DNA from: Anaerolineae bacterium
GTDB taxonomy: Bacteria > Chloroflexota > Anaerolineae > 4572-78
Direction of reading: 5' to 3'
Assembly (NCBI GenBank): GCA_027022125.1
Contig: JALVZI010000573.1
Span: 1 to 6,465 of the forward strand
DNA length: 6,465 bases
Shown here: positions 1 through 5,403 of the stretch, piece by piece
Numbering within the stretch: position 1 is the stretch's first letter
Layout of the letters: every line of letters starts with the position of its first letter
The notes under the pieces: generated by a model
The model's input: only the letters and a program-made list of their open reading frames with translations
Databases searched by the model: none
Told to the model about the DNA's origin: nothing
Made by a program: the position numbers and the translations under genes

Positions 1-15
1 TTCGCGCAGCGAACC

Positions 16-90
16 GCTACTCAGGATGCGTTTTTCCCTGCCGATTTCATCCTGAGTAGCCCGCAGGGCGTATCGAAGGGTGAAATCGGC
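16..90. repeat. Palindromic intergenic repeat with two competing hairpins
   Basis: Two overlapping inverted repeats lie upstream of the first gene. Positions 16-28 (GCTACTCAGGATG) are perfectly complementary to 48-60. Positions 40-53 pair with 77-90 over 14 bases with a single G-T wobble, enclosing a small GCCC/GGGC hairpin at 59-62/66-69. The two large stems share bases 48-53, so they cannot form together. The sequence resembles dispersed palindromes I remember from Chloroflexota intergenic regions, but I cannot verify copy number here. It could equally be a transcribed leader structure for the gene at 132. There is no T-run after either stem, so it does not look like an intrinsic terminator. 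Confidence 0.6.
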
Positions 91-131
91 AAAATACCAT
101 TATCCTCTGCACAGTTGAACAGGATTAAATT

Positions 132-743
132 ATGACCGTTTCACTCATCCCATGGGAAGCCATTTGGTTTCTCAATTTGGTTGTGGTTGTCGTTTGGATT
201 TTCGCGCTCAATTTGCGCCATCCCGAACGCCCCCGGCGCGGCGAGCGCCGCCAACGCTATTGGTTTCTGCTGCCGGACACACCGCTATTTTACGTGCTTT
301 TCGCGGCGATTTTCATGCTGCCGCTGGCGCTCAATCTGCTGCACATTCAATTCGATGTGGATACCCAAAACGATGCCGCCACCACTTTCGACAACCCGAT
401 TGTCAACCTGCGCCCGCACCGATACGACCTGCCGCCGCAGGAAATTTACGATGCCGCGCTGAAAGCGGTGCAATCGCAGCGAACCTATGGGCAGCCGTGG
501 GTCATCACTTTTGCCGAATATATGCCCGACCAGAAATTGGGACGCATTGTGGCAGAAGTGCCCGTGCTGTGGTTTGTGGATGATATTTCCATCACCATTC
601 AGCCCACCGGCGAGCAGGCAACCGATTACCGGGTGGATGTGTACAGCGCGTCGCGGGTGGGCGAAGCCGATTTCGGCGAAAACGGGCGGCACATCGTGCA
701 GTTTTTCCGCGCGCTGGATAAAAATTTGGCAAACCGAAAATGA
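132..743 (+). CDS. DUF1499 family protein with two N-terminal membrane segments
   Basis: This 203-residue protein has two hydrophobic segments (about residues 10-27 and 52-70) separated by a short, strongly basic stretch (RHPERPRRGERRQR), so the N-terminus is probably a membrane hairpin. The rest is a soluble domain that I assign to DUF1499. The supporting motif is RVDVYSASRVGEADFG (167-182) followed by a helix ending FFRALDKNL, a pattern typical of that family's C-terminal half. The biochemical role of DUF1499 is not known. The start is supported by CAGGA at 120-124, seven bases before ATG. The stop overlaps the start of the phosphatase gene by four bases (ATGA, 740-743), so the two are very likely translationally coupled. 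The soluble domain should lie on the same side of the membrane as the N-terminus, but I cannot tell which side from sequence alone. Confidence 0.85.
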   Translation: MTVSLIPWEAIWFLNLVVVVVWIFALNLRHPERPRRGERRQRYWFLLPDTPLFYVLFAAIFMLPLALNLLHIQFDVDTQNDAATTFDNPIVNLRPHRYDLPPQEIYDAALKAVQSQRTYGQPWVITFAEYMPDQKLGRIVAEVPVLWFVDDISITIQPTGEQATDYRVDVYSASRVGEADFGENGRHIVQFFRALDKNLANRK

Positions 744-1396
744 CTCGACCCCTGAAAGTTTTCTGCGATTTTGATGGAACCATCACCCGCGTGGACGGGT
801 GCAATCTCATCATTGACCACTGCATCGGCAGAGACGCGCGCCGCGCCATTGACGATAAAATCGTCAGCGGCGAACTTTCGTTCCGGCAGGGATATGACGC
901 GCAATTTTCCGGCGTAAATCTGACGTGGGAAGAATCTCTGCCCATTTTGCACGGAAAAAACGGCATTGACCCCACATTTCCGCCGTTTGTGCGCCGGTTG
1001 GCACAGCGAAACATCCCGCTCACCATCCTTTCGGCGGGCATCGAGCAAATCATCCGCGAATATCTGGGCACGGTGGGACTGACCGGGCTGGACATTCGCG
1101 CCAACCGCATTCGGGTGGAAAATCGCCGCTGGCGGGTGGCGTATTTCGATGAAACGCCCTTCGGCAACGATAAAGCCGCCGCCGTACGCGAAGCGGCGGC
1201 ACAGGGTTTCCGCACGGTTTTCATCGGCGATGGTATTTCCGATTTTCCGGTGGCATCTGTGGCGGATATTCTGTTCGCCAAACGCGGCAACCGGCTAGAA
1301 GAACACTGTCTGTCGCAGGGTATTGCCTTTCATCCCTTTGATGATTTTGATGATGTGCTGGCGATTTTACAATTGAAAATTGGATATAAAGCGTGA
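740..1396 (+). CDS. mtnX: MtnX-like HAD-IB phosphatase, probable methionine salvage
   Basis: This 218-residue protein has all four haloacid dehalogenase motifs: motif I DFDGT at 10-14 (nucleophile D10, acid/base D12), motif II S98 in TILSAG, motif III K145 in GNDKAA, and motif IV GDGISD at 163-168 with metal-binding D164 and D168. The order and spacing match the phosphoserine-phosphatase-like IB subgroup that includes MtnX. MtnX removes phosphate from 2-hydroxy-3-keto-5-methylthiopentenyl-1-phosphate in methionine salvage. The specific assignment rests partly on the nearby downstream mtnP; a phosphoserine phosphatase or other small-molecule phosphatase is possible. No good Shine-Dalgarno precedes the ATG, in keeping with coupling to the DUF1499 gene through the ATGA overlap. 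The last codons run into the first degenerate repeat unit at 1392. It is probably a soluble cytoplasmic enzyme. Confidence 0.82.
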   Translation: MTRPLKVFCDFDGTITRVDGCNLIIDHCIGRDARRAIDDKIVSGELSFRQGYDAQFSGVNLTWEESLPILHGKNGIDPTFPPFVRRLAQRNIPLTILSAGIEQIIREYLGTVGLTGLDIRANRIRVENRRWRVAYFDETPFGNDKAAAVREAAAQGFRTVFIGDGISDFPVASVADILFAKRGNRLEEHCLSQGIAFHPFDDFDDVLAILQLKIGYKA

Positions 1397-1420
1397 AACG
1401 TGAAGACGTGATGCGTGATT
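1392..1420. repeat. Degenerate inverted copies of the CACGAAT repeat
   Basis: Four degenerate units (CGTGAA, CGTGAA, CGTGAT, CGTGATT) occur in a row across the mtnX stop codon. They are the reverse-complement form of the AATCACG register of the array at 1451-1548. CGTGATT at 1414-1420 is an exact complement of AATCACG. The run from 1406 to 1420 can pair with two array units with one mismatch, so a transcript through both could fold into a hairpin with many alternative registers. Confidence 0.7.
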
Positions 1421-1448
1421 TGACAATTGTGTAGATAAAATTTAACTT
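1420..1448 (+). promoter_or_regulatory. Possible sigma70-type promoter for mtnP
   Basis: A perfect TTGACA lies at 1420-1425. At a 17-base spacing the -10 position is TAACTT (1443-1448), which matches the consensus poorly; TAAAAT at 1436-1441 is a better hexamer but only 10 bases away. If the promoter is real, transcription would begin within a few bases of the CACGAAT array, and the array would form most of the mtnP leader. The weak -10 keeps confidence low. Confidence 0.3.
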
Positions 1449-1450
1449 TT

Positions 1451-1548
1451 CACGAATCACGAATCACGAATCACGAATCACGAATCACGAATCACGAATC
1501 ACGAATCACGAATCACGAATCACGAATCACGAATCACGAATCACGAAT
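1451..1548. repeat. 14 perfect tandem copies of CACGAAT
   Basis: Exactly 98 bases consist of 14 uninterrupted, identical heptamers CACGAAT, followed by a partial CAC and then the mtnP ribosome binding site. Lack of any divergence among copies suggests recent slippage expansion or ongoing homogenisation. The unit is not a multiple of three and the array lies outside the reading frames of both neighbours. Short heptanucleotide tandem repeats (STRRs) are known between genes of filamentous cyanobacteria, and this looks like the same kind of object in a different lineage. The array ends 20 bases before the mtnP start codon, so copy number changes would alter leader or promoter spacing. Confidence 0.97.
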
Positions 1549-1568
1549 CACCCAAAAAGGAGCATTTT

Positions 1569-2432
1569 ATGGAACCCGTGAAAATCGGTGTAATTGGTGG
1601 CAGTGGTTTGTACCAAATGGACGGACTGACCGGTATCGAGGAAATTTCGGTGACGACCCCCTTCGGCGACCCGTCCGACAAAATTGTGGTCGGCACGCTG
1701 GCAGGGCAGCGAGTGGCATTTTTGCCGCGACACGGGCGGGGACACCGTTTCAACCCCACCGAAGTGCCGTATCGCGCCAACATTTACGCGCTGAAAAGTC
1801 TCGGCGTGAAATATATCATCAGTGTCAGCGCGTGCGGCAGCCTGCGAGAAGATTTCGCGCCGGGGCATATCGTCATCCCCGACCAGATTGTTGACCGCAC
1901 CCGCAACCGCGACCTGACTTTTTACGGCGGCGGGGTGGTGTCGCACATCGGTTTCGCCGAACCGTTCAGCCCGGAACTGTCGCAAATTTTGTATGATGCC
2001 GTCTCCGGGGTGGAGGAACGCCCGGTGCATATGGGCGGCTCGTTTGTGGTGATTGAAGGTCCGCGGTTCAGCAGCAAAGCGGAGAGCAACATTTTCCGCC
2101 AGTGGGGATGCGACATCATCGGCATGACCGCCGTGCCGGAAGCACAACTCGCCCGCGAAGCGGAAATCGCTTATGCCACTATGGCGCACGTTACCGATTA
2201 TGATGTGTGGCACGAAAGTGAAGAGCCGGTGACAGTCGAAATGGTGGTGCGAACCCTGCTGGGCAATGTGGATACCGCCAAAAAAGCCATCCGCGCGATT
2301 GTGCCAAAACTGGCAGACGAGCCGGAAATGGCGGCACACAGCGCCATGAAAGATGCCATCATGACCAGCCGCGATGTCATCCCCGATTCGGCAAAAAAGA
2401 AATTCGATTTGCTGATTGGGAAATATTTGTAG
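1569..2432 (+). CDS. mtnP: S-methyl-5'-thioadenosine phosphorylase
   Basis: The product cleaves methylthioadenosine with phosphate to adenine and 5-methylthioribose-1-phosphate, the entry step of phosphorolytic methionine salvage. The 287-residue length is close to human MTAP (283). Family motifs occur in order: GGSGLY (10-15, phosphate-binding S12), PRHGRGH (53-59), EVPYRANI (65-72), SACGSLRED (87-95), EGPRFSSKAES (163-173), IGMTAVPE (184-191, ribose-contacting M186) and VTDYDVW (208-214). D210 and D212 match the aspartates that select 6-aminopurines in MTAP; purine nucleoside phosphorylases have Asn at that site, so adenine specificity is favoured. The start is fixed by AAGGAG at 1557-1562, six bases before ATG. 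The enzyme is cytoplasmic. The upstream MtnX-like gene supports the pathway. The heptamer array sits directly in front of the ribosome binding site. Confidence 0.95.
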   Translation: MEPVKIGVIGGSGLYQMDGLTGIEEISVTTPFGDPSDKIVVGTLAGQRVAFLPRHGRGHRFNPTEVPYRANIYALKSLGVKYIISVSACGSLREDFAPGHIVIPDQIVDRTRNRDLTFYGGGVVSHIGFAEPFSPELSQILYDAVSGVEERPVHMGGSFVVIEGPRFSSKAESNIFRQWGCDIIGMTAVPEAQLAREAEIAYATMAHVTDYDVWHESEEPVTVEMVVRTLLGNVDTAKKAIRAIVPKLADEPEMAAHSAMKDAIMTSRDVIPDSAKKKFDLLIGKYL

Positions 2433-2497
2433 TTGTCAGTAGTCAGTTATCAGTTGTCAGGCTGAAAACTAAAAACTGATAACTGATAACTGACGAC
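2432..2497. repeat. Large imperfect hairpin built from TCAGTTATCAG units
   Basis: Arms 2432-2454 and 2475-2497 form a 23-base-pair stem with one A-A mismatch (2441/2488) and two G-T wobbles (2434/2495, 2442/2487), around a 20-base loop. The arms are made of repeated TCAGT/TTATCAG-type units. The hairpin begins at the last base of the mtnP stop codon and ends 11 bases before the next start codon. It lacks a following T-run, so it is not a classical terminator, although it could stabilise the mtnP 3' end. Similar TCAGTTATCAG sequences are, from memory, dispersed in several cyanobacterial and Chloroflexota genomes. Confidence 0.8.
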
Positions 2498-2508
2498 TAA
2501 AAACTACC

Positions 2509-3744
2509 ATGCTTCTGTTCCCTTTTCTTTTCACCGCCATCGGATTCGTGCAACTGTCGCTGTTAAACGGGTTTCGGTGGGAATATGGCGCGGCGCTGGC
2601 GGTGTGGACGCTCTCTTTCGCGGCGGCGGATGTGCTGCTGCACCGCCGATTGCCCCGCACCGACCCCCATCTGCTGCCGCTGACCGCCCTGCTGACCGGC
2701 TGGGGGCTGGTGCTGATTGCCCGTCTCGCGCCGAATTTTCTGCTGCGGCAAACCGTATGGCTGGCGGTCAGCACCGGTGCGCTGTTGGCAGTGGCGCTGA
2801 CCCCCCGTATGGTGACATGGCTGCGGCGATACAAATATACATGGCTCATCGCCGGGCTAACACTGCTGGCAGCGACACTCGTTTTCGGGGTGAACCCCAG
2901 CGGCGCCGGCGCGCGACTCTGGCTCGGGGTGGGGGGCGTTTATTTTCAACCCAGCGAACCGCTGAAAATTCTGCTGGTGGTATTTTTGGCGGGCTATCTC
3001 AGCGATAGCCGCCGTCAAATGATTGACCTCTCTGCGAAAATCGGCAATCTACCGTTGCCGCATCCCGCCTATTTTGGACCCATGCTGCTGATGTGGGGTT
3101 TTTCGGTGCTGCTTCTTTTTTGGCAGCGAGATTTGGGCGCGGCGCTTCTCTTTTTCACCGTTTTCCTGCTGATGCTCTATACCGCCATTGGGCAACTGCG
3201 CTATTTGCTGGTCGGTGGCGGATTGCTGCTGCTGGTCGGCGCGCTCGGCACGCGGCTGTTCGATTATGTCGCCCTGCGGGTGCAGGCATGGTGGAACCCG
3301 TGGCTCGACCCGGCGGGGCGGTCATTCCAAATTGTGCAATCGCTGCTGGCGTTTGCCAGTGGCGGATTTTTCGGGCAGGGATTGGGGCAGGGATTGCCCA
3401 CTGCCATTCCGGTGGTACACACCGATTTCGTTTTTGCCGCCATCGGTGAAGAGTATGGCGTGCTCGGTGCGCTGGGGGTACTGCTGGCGCTGGGGGTAAT
3501 GGTCTGGCTCGCGTTTCAAATTGCGCTTGCCGGACAGACGCATTTTCGGCAGTTGCTGGCAGTTGGATTGGGGTCGCTGCTCGGCGGGCAAACGCTGCTC
3601 ATCGCCGCCGGCACGCTGAAACTCATCCCGCTGACCGGTGTCACCCTGCCGTTCGTCAGTTACGGCGGCAGTTCGCTGCTCACCGGATTCATTATGGTGG
3701 GGTTGCTGCTGAATCTGTCAGCCGGGGGCTACGAAATTCTTTAA
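2509..3744 (+). CDS. FtsW/RodA/SpoVE-family peptidoglycan glycosyltransferase
   Basis: This 411-residue, very hydrophobic polytopic protein has about ten predicted membrane segments, as in SEDS-family enzymes that polymerise lipid II into glycan strands with a partner class B penicillin-binding protein. Family signatures are FQPSEPLKILLVVFLAGYL (146-164), QRDLGAA (206-212), the large loop NPWLDPAGRSFQIVQS (263-278), GGFFGQGLGQG (285-295), HTDFVFA (304-310), EE (314-315) and the C-terminal FVSYGGSS (382-389). D267 sits where I place the catalytic aspartate of RodA by motif alignment from memory. I cannot separate FtsW (division) from RodA (elongation), and no partner transpeptidase gene is in view. 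The start at 2509 is the only ATG near the N-terminus after an in-frame stop at 2491-2493, but it has no Shine-Dalgarno and follows the hairpin closely. A weakly translated or leaderless start is possible. Confidence 0.93.
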   Translation: MLLFPFLFTAIGFVQLSLLNGFRWEYGAALAVWTLSFAAADVLLHRRLPRTDPHLLPLTALLTGWGLVLIARLAPNFLLRQTVWLAVSTGALLAVALTPRMVTWLRRYKYTWLIAGLTLLAATLVFGVNPSGAGARLWLGVGGVYFQPSEPLKILLVVFLAGYLSDSRRQMIDLSAKIGNLPLPHPAYFGPMLLMWGFSVLLLFWQRDLGAALLFFTVFLLMLYTAIGQLRYLLVGGGLLLLVGALGTRLFDYVALRVQAWWNPWLDPAGRSFQIVQSLLAFASGGFFGQGLGQGLPTAIPVVHTDFVFAAIGEEYGVLGALGVLLALGVMVWLAFQIALAGQTHFRQLLAVGLGSLLGGQTLLIAAGTLKLIPLTGVTLPFVSYGGSSLLTGFIMVGLLLNLSAGGYEIL

Positions 3745-3755
3745 AAGTAACTGAT

Positions 3756-3969
3756 GTTACGCAGTGTGAGCATTGATAAACATTTGGCGGGTTACGAAAG
3801 GTTATATATTGGGTCGAAAGCAAAAACGTGGGGCGCGCTGCGGCGTGTTTCTACAAAATGGTTCTCCAAGAAATAGTACCAGAATCGGTAGGGACGGCTC
3901 GCGAACCGTCCCTACCATTGCTACTGTATTTCGTTTTTCAGGGGAAAATCAAATCCTCGGCTGCGTAAC
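3756..3969. repeat. Possible MITE-like element bounded by 9-bp inverted repeats
   Basis: GTTACGCAG at 3756-3764 is exactly repeated in inverted form as CTGCGTAAC at 3961-3969, giving terminal inverted repeats around a 214-base segment with a strong palindrome inside. Including outer bases, 11 of 13 positions match. No target-site duplication could be found and there is no transposase frame. A chance pair of 9-mers over this distance is possible, so the mobile-element reading is tentative. Confidence 0.3.
3887..3916. repeat. 30-bp near-perfect palindrome
   Basis: GGTAGGGACGG at 3887-3897 is followed by a centre containing TCGCGA and then the exact complementary arm ending CCGTCCCTACC at 3916. 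The only non-pairing positions are C3898 and A3905. The GC-rich arms would form a stable hairpin in RNA from either strand. The form resembles dispersed REP-like palindromes I remember from Chloroflexota intergenic DNA. Lying between convergent genes, it may serve as a transcript end barrier in both directions, but no T-run follows. Confidence 0.9.
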
Positions 3970-3970
3970 G

Positions 3971-4066
3971 TAAATTGCAAAAATTCGCGGCTGAAATTCA
4001 GTCACACAAAAAGTTTCAACCAGTTCAAGAAGTTTCAGCAGGTTTATCGGACAATTTTGCAATTTA
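3971..4066. repeat. Inverted repeat spanning the acyl-CoA dehydrogenase stop codon
   Basis: TAAATTGCAAAA at 3971-3982 is a perfect inverted copy of 4055-4066; with a one-base bulge the pairing extends to 3985 and 4053. The reverse-strand TAA stop codon of the acyl-CoA dehydrogenase (4066-4064) lies inside the right arm. Between the arms are a CTGAAATTCAG palindrome (3991-4001) and a 7-base pair GCTGAAA/TTTCAGC (3990-3996/4033-4039). The arms are AT-rich, so as a terminator this would be weak and unusual. Confidence 0.55.
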
Positions 4067-5239
4067 ACTGTATTCGCGTGCCAATTCGCGGATGATAACA
4101 TATCGCTGAATTTGGCTTGTGCCTTCGTAAATCTGCATAATTTTCATATCGCGCATCAGTTTTTCTACCGGATATTCGGTGATGAACCCGTACCCGCCGA
4201 AAACCTGAACCGCATCGGTGCAAATTTGCATACCGGTATCTGCCGCGAAAGATTTCGCCATCGAAGCCAGTTTGATGCTGGGATGCCCTTCGTCAAAAGC
4301 GATGGCGGCTTGCCATGTCAGCAGGCGCGAGGCTTCGATTTTGGTTGCCATATCTGCCAGCATATGCCCGATGGCTTGATGTTTGTAAATCGGTTTGCCC
4401 ATCGTTTTTCGTTCCAGCGAGTATTGCATCGCTTCATCAAACGCGCGCTGGGCGATACCCACTGCCGCCGCTGCCACACCGGGGCGCGAGCGGTCGAACA
4501 CTTTCATGGCGATGAAAAACCCTTCGCCTTCTTTGCCCAGCAAATTTTTAGCGGGCACACGCACATCTTCCAAAATGATTTCCGCCGTGTCTGATGCGCG
4601 CTGACCGAGTTTATCGAATGGTTTGCTGACACTGACACCGGGAGTGTTGCGGTCAACGATGAATGCGCTCATACCACGATGCCCCGCGCTGGGGTCGGTA
4701 TAGGCAAACACGGTGAACCAGTCGGCAACCGTGGCACCGGTGATGAACGTTTTGGTGCCGTTCAGCACATAATAATCGCCATCTTTGCGGGCGGTGGTGC
4801 GGATGCCCAGCACGTCAGACCCGGCGGATGGTTCGGTGAGGGCATATGCCGCCATTTTGCCGTCCACCAGTCGCCCGAAATATTCCTGTTTCTGCTCGTC
4901 ATTCGCCGCAACCAGCAACGGCAGCGATGCCAGATTGTTGATGGTGATGCACAGGCTGATGCCGGAACATCCCCATGCCAATTCTTCTGCAACCAGCATC
5001 TCTTCAAATAAACTCAACCCCAACCCGCCATATTCTTCCGGCACATTGACAGTTGTCAGCCCCAATTCCTGCGCTTTTTTCACAATTTCCCACGGATATT
5101 CGTGGGTTTTGTCGTGATGTTCCGCGTGGGGTGCAATCTCATTCCGTGCGAAATCGCGGGCAAGTTTCCGTATCATCTTTTGCTCTTCCGTCAATTGGAA
5201 CGTAATTCCGGCAGACGCGCCGTTGCCATTTGCCATCAT
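4064..5239 (-). CDS. Acyl-CoA dehydrogenase, short/medium-chain type
   Basis: This 391-residue FAD enzyme is full length for its family and should catalyse alpha,beta-dehydrogenation of acyl-CoA thioesters, passing electrons to electron transfer flavoprotein. Both family signatures are intact: ALTEPSAGSD (133-142) and QVFGGYGFITEYPVEKLMRD (345-364). The catalytic base is E372 in QIYEGTSQIQR, the position used in MCAD and SCAD rather than the alternative site of isovaleryl or long-chain enzymes. The segment FDRSRPGVAAAAVGIAQRAFDEA (248-270) also resembles MCAD. Chain-length preference cannot be fixed from this. AAGGAGA on the reverse strand (5251-5245) lies five bases from the first ATG and eight from the second (5236), so either of the two tandem ATG codons could start. 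It is transcribed away from the hydrolase gene across a shared regulatory region. No etfAB genes are in view. Confidence 0.95.
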   Translation of the reverse strand: MMANGNGASAGITFQLTEEQKMIRKLARDFARNEIAPHAEHHDKTHEYPWEIVKKAQELGLTTVNVPEEYGGLGLSLFEEMLVAEELAWGCSGISLCITINNLASLPLLVAANDEQKQEYFGRLVDGKMAAYALTEPSAGSDVLGIRTTARKDGDYYVLNGTKTFITGATVADWFTVFAYTDPSAGHRGMSAFIVDRNTPGVSVSKPFDKLGQRASDTAEIILEDVRVPAKNLLGKEGEGFFIAMKVFDRSRPGVAAAAVGIAQRAFDEAMQYSLERKTMGKPIYKHQAIGHMLADMATKIEASRLLTWQAAIAFDEGHPSIKLASMAKSFAADTGMQICTDAVQVFGGYGFITEYPVEKLMRDMKIMQIYEGTSQIQRYVIIRELAREYS

Positions 5240-5286
5240 AGTATCTCTCCTTGAGCTGAAAAACTATAAATTTATTGAACACACCT

Positions 5287-5315
5287 ATTTTATAACGCAT
5301 TGCGTAATCTGTAAA
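5287..5315 (-). promoter_or_regulatory. Predicted promoter of the acyl-CoA dehydrogenase gene
   Basis: Read on the reverse strand, TTTACA (5315-5310) and TAAAAT (5292-5287) are separated by exactly 17 bases and each match the sigma70 consensus at five of six positions. Transcription would begin near 5280, leaving a leader of about 40 bases with AAGGAGA before the start codon. The spacer contains an 11-base palindrome, listed separately. Confidence 0.6.
5295..5305. promoter_or_regulatory. Palindrome ACGCATTGCGT within promoter spacer, candidate operator
   Basis: ACGCA and TGCGT flank a single central T, forming a perfect 5-1-5 palindrome entirely inside the 17-base spacer between the predicted -35 and -10 of the acyl-CoA dehydrogenase promoter. 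A repressor bound here would block RNA polymerase. No regulator gene is in the window, so the binding protein is unknown. Confidence 0.4.
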
Positions 5316-5348
5316 ATAAAAATTGCACATTTTAAATGCACAGATTAC
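5304..5348. promoter_or_regulatory. Inverted repeat GTAATCTGT ... ACAGATTAC between divergent promoters
   Basis: GTAATCTGT at 5304-5312 and ACAGATTAC at 5340-5348 are exact inverted copies with 27 bases between them and centres 36 bases apart. The left copy overlaps the predicted -35 of the reverse promoter, while the right copy lies just upstream of the forward TATAAT. The location is consistent with a paired operator controlling both genes. The wide, AT-rich spacing makes a simple RNA terminator unlikely. Confidence 0.45.
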
Positions 5349-5355
5349 AATTGAT

Positions 5356-5361
5356 TATAAT
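5356..5361 (+). promoter_or_regulatory. -10 element TATAAT of the alpha/beta hydrolase promoter
   Basis: A perfect TATAAT lies at 5356-5361 in an AT-rich context, 42 bases before the first ATG. No good -35 hexamer is present at 16-18 bases upstream (TAAATG at 17). The promoter may therefore depend on an activator, possibly one bound at the nearby ACAGATTAC half-site. Confidence 0.5.
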
Positions 5362-5394
5362 TTAAATTTGTTCCGAGATTGTTCCTGACAAAAA

Positions 5395-5400
5395 AGGAGG
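5395..5400 (+). promoter_or_regulatory. Ribosome binding site AGGAGG deciding the hydrolase start
   Basis: A strong AGGAGG ends three bases before the first ATG (5404) and six bases before the second (5407). Three bases is unusually close, so translation probably begins at the second ATG. Confidence 0.75.
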
Positions 5401-5403
5401 GCA

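Larger units (their letters stand above)
3745..4063. other. Convergent intergenic region filled with inverted repeats
   Basis: This 319-base gap lies between the ends of two convergent genes. A 66-codon open frame at 3773-3973 runs through the central palindrome, shows no recognisable domain and has no convincing ribosome binding site, so I do not call a gene. The space is occupied by three inverted-repeat structures listed separately. No T-rich intrinsic terminator is evident for either flanking gene. Confidence 0.75.

Noticed and set aside
1451..1548. CRISPR array
   Set aside because: The units are 7 bases, directly adjacent and without spacers, and no cas gene is present; it is a simple tandem repeat.
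1548..2339. Long reverse-strand open frame (263 codons) opposite mtnP
   Set aside because: It lies wholly antisense to mtnP, whose motifs are all intact; its composition is rich in His, Arg and Phe as expected of a shadow frame.
2432..2497. Rho-independent terminator of mtnP
   Set aside because: The stem is long but AT-rich and imperfect, and is followed by TAAAAACT rather than a T-run.
3773..3973. 66-codon forward open frame in the convergent gap
   Set aside because: It crosses the 30-base palindrome and one terminal inverted repeat, has no ribosome binding site or known domain, and its composition is what translated repeat DNA would give.
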